Assembly (NCBI GenBank): GCA_950295325.1 | Contig: OX485807.1 | Coordinates: 35,868,440 to 35,928,439 of the forward strand | Length of the DNA: 60,000 nucleotides | Direction: 5' to 3' | Origin: Polytrichum commune | Taxonomy: Eukaryota > Streptophyta > Polytrichopsida > Polytrichales > Polytrichaceae | Part shown: piece by piece, positions 58,371-60,000 of the stretch | How positions within the stretch are numbered: the stretch's first letter is position 1 | How the letters are laid out: every line of letters begins with the position of its first letter | Made by a program: the position numbers and the translations under genes | The notes under the pieces: generated by a model | What the model saw: only the letters and a program-made list of their open reading frames with translations | The model's database searches: none | What the model was told of the DNA's origin: nothing

Positions 58371-60000
58371 GTTACAACAAGTCATTTGGTGTGACGGAGC
58401 CATGCAACTTGCATTTTAGTAATCCGTGCAGATTTCAAGCTACTATGACATGGTCTACTACGTGACAATTTGTACAAGCCCCAACAAGTAAGGTAAGCAT
58501 GCTTGATTCCCACCTAATTCGGATACTTGTCTTAACCCCCTCAAGGCCGAAGCCAAACCTCATTTAATTCATGGATGGAGCTCCTAGTTTCATCTATGGT
58601 GGCTACGATTAACCTAAACACATCCCTTAACCAACATTATTGTGATTTAAGGCACTCTTTGATTTTATTTAATATTTTGAAATTGTTTTGGGACACTCAA
58701 CGAAATTGATCTCCCATAAATTTAGACATAATTAAAATTAGTTATTTTTTGCCCAAGTTGCTAGAGAGCTACAATATGTGACAATACACATATGATTTTT
58801 GCATGACCCATTCAACAAGTTTGCATCAACTAATTCTCTCACTATTTTATAATAACCTATTATTGAGTTTTATGGATCATTGCATTGAACATGATTCTAG
58901 AGCAGACTTTGCATTACCCTAGGACGATGAGCAATAATACACATTCTCAAACACCCGTCCCTAGATGGACTAAATTCCTCTCCATCCTTTAAAGGCCGAG
59001 AAGGCCCATTTATGGGCCTCTAAGTGCTATACAGAATTGGGATTTGTGGCTCGTTCTTGATATTTCAAGTTGAAAGTGTTAGAAGTGCCACAACGTAACA
59101 TTAGGATGGGCATCATAGGAATGATCCTAATGGAACCTACACGTATGTACATTTGGACTATAGAGATTTGAGCACCTAAAGTCAATTTACATTCCACTTA
59201 TATCTAATCAACATTGTCACATATGACTTTGTTTTCATTTGTTTGCTAAAAATGATTTGTGTTAGTTATTGATTCAATATCATAGACCATGATATCGAAT
59301 ATGATTTCGGATCAAACGGTCACATATCTTGTATCAATACACTCATTAGTCCTGAAGGGTTAAAACTCAAGTGGACATTTGCATCCAAATCTTGCTAAAA
59401 TGTCCAAAATATACAAAAGAAAAATTGACATGTATGTGCATGTTGAATGTGAAATACACGTACATACGATATTCTCTCCTTGATGTTTTCTTTAGTTAAG
59501 TTTTTACAGGTGACAAATGATTTCAATAAATGCCTGAAAAAGGAAAGACTAAAAACTAATACTTATTCTCCACATTGTTGATGGACCAAAACTCCTTCAT
59601 CCATGTGTAAGATGGAACATGTCATGTATGCCTTTCCCAACCTTCGCATTGCACAACGCGCATGTGTTTGCCTACATCGCCCTACACTATTTGGGGTAAT
59701 TAGGTGACCACCATGCAATGTGCCATTCGGAGGTGAGGCAATTGGTCTCCAAAACATTTGTAATGTGAGCCACACCATGTTCCACAGTAAGTGATTGAGT
59801 CCTTGATGCATGCCTTAGTTGAAAGAGTATGCCGGTGAGGATGAAGTAGTTAACTTTGCCTGGTCGATGGGTATCACAAACATAACCGGGTGGCAAGTTT
59901 GAATTTCACTTGGTGGATCCAAACAACTCGGACCCTCAAGAGCACAATCTCTAGTGTTGAGATTATGTGCCATTGGATAACACTCATCTCCTCGCCCAAT
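58371..60000. other. Gene-free stretch to the end of the window
   Basis: Only short frames occur (for example on the minus strand at 59563-59896), with no recognised domain. No TIR, tandem repeat or RNA gene was found. Confidence 0.45.

Overview
The window is nuclear DNA of a land plant. Every gene that can be read is broken by short GT-AG introns. The recognisable families are plant-specific: a STICHEL-type protein, a WUN1/WI12-type protein and a small conserved plant protein ending in a W-W-T-[RK]-S type block. The intergenic DNA is AT-rich and full of small inverted-repeat transposons. Gene style and spacing would fit a bryophyte, lycophyte or fern, but the sequence alone does not fix the species.

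Layout. (1) 261-5348 (+): a five-exon STICHEL-like gene (DNA polymerase III gamma/tau-like AAA+ core). (2) 5.3-11.8 kb: gene-free repeats, including an 865-bp TIR element that carries a minisatellite and sits inside an older repeat. (3) 11.8-19.3 kb (+): a GC-rich promoter/leader region, then a 13-exon gene for an unrecognised 1157-residue coiled-coil protein with a basic tail. (4) 20.0-21.5 kb (-): a three-exon gene for a 112-residue conserved plant protein, convergent with gene 2. (5) 22-45 kb: a repeat landscape. It holds Harbinger-like MITEs with 3-bp TNA target duplications, a long inverted repeat at 23.5-24.8 kb, a non-autonomous pogo/Tigger-like element that keeps only the transposase C-terminal tail, and dispersed old repeats. 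(6) 45.5-50.3 kb (+): phase-compatible candidate exons of an unrecognised gene whose introns hold three or more MITEs. (7) 51.0-51.7 kb (-): a WUN1/WI12-like gene with no in-frame AUG but a CUG in strong context at the expected start. (8) 52-60 kb: more repeats and hairpins, no gene recognised.

The most unusual local theme is tandem duplication inside introns and leaders. The first three genes carry four independent cases (3 x 184 bp, 2 x ~229 bp, 2 x ~110 bp, 2 x ~319 bp). Two of them copy a real splice site: a 5' site in the STICHEL-like gene and a 3' site in gene 2. The genes do not form a pathway. They are neighbours in a repeat-rich chromosome segment.

Exon boundaries were set by hand from reading frame, splice consensus and, where possible, protein-family match. 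Repeat borders without stated TIRs are approximate.
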